From assembly GCA_039820585.1 (NCBI GenBank), contig JBCBPV010000125.1:1-5727 (forward strand): a stretch of 5,727 nucleotides of DNA, read 5' to 3'. Shown here in pieces: positions 5,279 to 5,727 of this stretch. Origin of the DNA: JBCBGF01 sp039820585 (GTDB lineage Bacteria > Pseudomonadota > Alphaproteobacteria > Rhodobacterales > Rhodobacteraceae). The notes below the pieces were generated by a model that saw only the letters and a program-made list of their open reading frames with translations, was not told the origin of the DNA and ran no database searches. Made by a program: the position numbers and the translations under genes. How positions within the stretch are numbered: the stretch's first letter is position 1; each line of letters opens with the position of its first letter.

Positions 5279-5727
5279 ATGCAACACACCCCCGCCGCCC
5301 ACCTGCTCACCCGCTCCACGCACCGCCCCCCCGCCCCGGGCCGGGCGGGCGTGGCCGTGATGGGCGAGATGACGCTGGCCCGCGCCCGCGCGCATGAACT
5401 GTGCGGCCCCGCCCGGCGCACCCTGGCGCTGAACGTGGCCCGCGCGCTCGACGGCCCGGTGCTCTGGATCGCCCCCGCCTGGCACCCCGACCGGCTGAAC
5501 GGCGCGGCCCTGCCCGACTGGATCGATCCCGGCCGCCTGATCTTCGCCCATCCCCGCCGCCCAGAGGATATGCTGTGGTCGATGGAGGAAGGCCTGCGCA
5601 CCGGCGCCGTGCCGCTGGTGGTGGCCGACCTGCCAGAGCCGCCCGCGATGACACCCGTGCGCCGCCTGCACCTGGCGGCAGAAACCGGCGCGGCCGAGGG
5701 CACGGTGGCGCCCCTGGGCCTGATCCT
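5279..5727 (+). CDS. imuA: ImuA-like (RecA-fold) SOS mutagenesis protein, N-terminal part
   Basis: The frame runs from the ATG at 5279 to the window edge, giving 149 residues of an incomplete gene. HELCGPARRTLAL (39-51) occupies the place of the RecA P-loop but lacks its GKT. RRPEDMLWSMEEGLRTGAVPLVVADLP (93-119) is typical of ImuA proteins and ends in a Walker-B-like strand. TPVRRLHLAAETG (125-137) and APLGLI follow as in that family. ImuA works with ImuB and the polymerase DnaE2 in error-prone translesion synthesis after DNA damage. The LexA box just upstream agrees with this. There is no Shine-Dalgarno before the ATG, so translation may be leaderless. ATGs at codons 28 and 31 are alternative starts but would remove residues that look family-like. 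If no imuB or dnaE2 follows, it would be a stand-alone homologue. The symbol is assigned by family resemblance. Confidence 0.72.
   Translation, partial: MQHTPAAHLLTRSTHRPPAPGRAGVAVMGEMTLARARAHELCGPARRTLALNVARALDGPVLWIAPAWHPDRLNGAALPDWIDPGRLIFAHPRRPEDMLWSMEEGLRTGAVPLVVADLPEPPAMTPVRRLHLAAETGAAEGTVAPLGLI
5330..5349 (+). repeat. Perfect GC-only hairpin early in the imuA-like gene
   Basis: CCCGCCC (5330-5336) and GGGCGGG (5343-5349) are perfect reverse complements around a six-base loop, CGGGCC. The stem is seven G-C pairs and lies about 50 bases after the start codon, within codons for a proline/glycine-rich stretch. It may simply reflect high GC, but the RNA structure would be very stable. Confidence 0.5.

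Noticed and set aside
1..5727. Mobile element, CRISPR, toxin-antitoxin or anti-phage system
   Set aside because: No transposase, recombinase, tRNA, direct-repeat array, paired small toxin/antitoxin frames or known defence domain is visible on either strand.

Overview
The window looks like chromosomal DNA from an alphaproteobacterium, most likely a Rhodobacterales member (Roseobacter/Paracoccus-like). The basis is the high GC content, tightly packed genes, the protein families present, and a LexA box of the alphaproteobacterial direct-repeat type GAAC-N7-GAAC. It holds eight protein-coding genes, two of them cut by the window edges. I see no RNA gene, insertion sequence, CRISPR array or phage gene. 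No stretch longer than about 120 bases lacks a gene.

Layout from left to right. (1) At 2-478 (+) is the C-terminal end of an OpgG/OpgD (MdoG)-family periplasmic glucan biosynthesis protein. (2) At 475-1212 (-) is an endonuclease/exonuclease/phosphatase-fold protein that converges on it; both genes stop on the same palindromic CTAG. (3) At 1312-2211 (-) is a membrane fatty acid desaturase with three histidine boxes. (4) At 2332-3210 (+), divergent from the desaturase, is an XRE-type regulator with a large C-terminal domain; an imperfect inverted repeat between the two genes is a good operator candidate. (5) A minus-strand cluster follows: a Tas-like aldo/keto reductase (4126-5172), a small cysteine-rich lipoprotein (3761-4087) and a Blc-type lipocalin lipoprotein (3249-3773). 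The last two overlap by 13 bp. A hairpin separates this cluster from the convergent regulator. (6) From 5279 (+) to the window end is the 5' part of an ImuA-like, RecA-fold gene preceded by a perfect GAAC-N7-GAAC LexA/SOS box.

Much of the window concerns the cell envelope and lipids: periplasmic glucan, desaturase, lipocalin and a second lipoprotein. A DNA-damage mutagenesis gene sits at the right edge. The most informative signals are non-coding: the SOS box nested between plausible -35 and -10 elements of a possibly leaderless imuA-like transcript, and the inverted repeat shared by the desaturase and its divergent regulator. Nothing here clearly forms an undescribed multi-gene system. The least characterised proteins are the cysteine-rich lipoprotein and the C-terminal domain of the XRE regulator.
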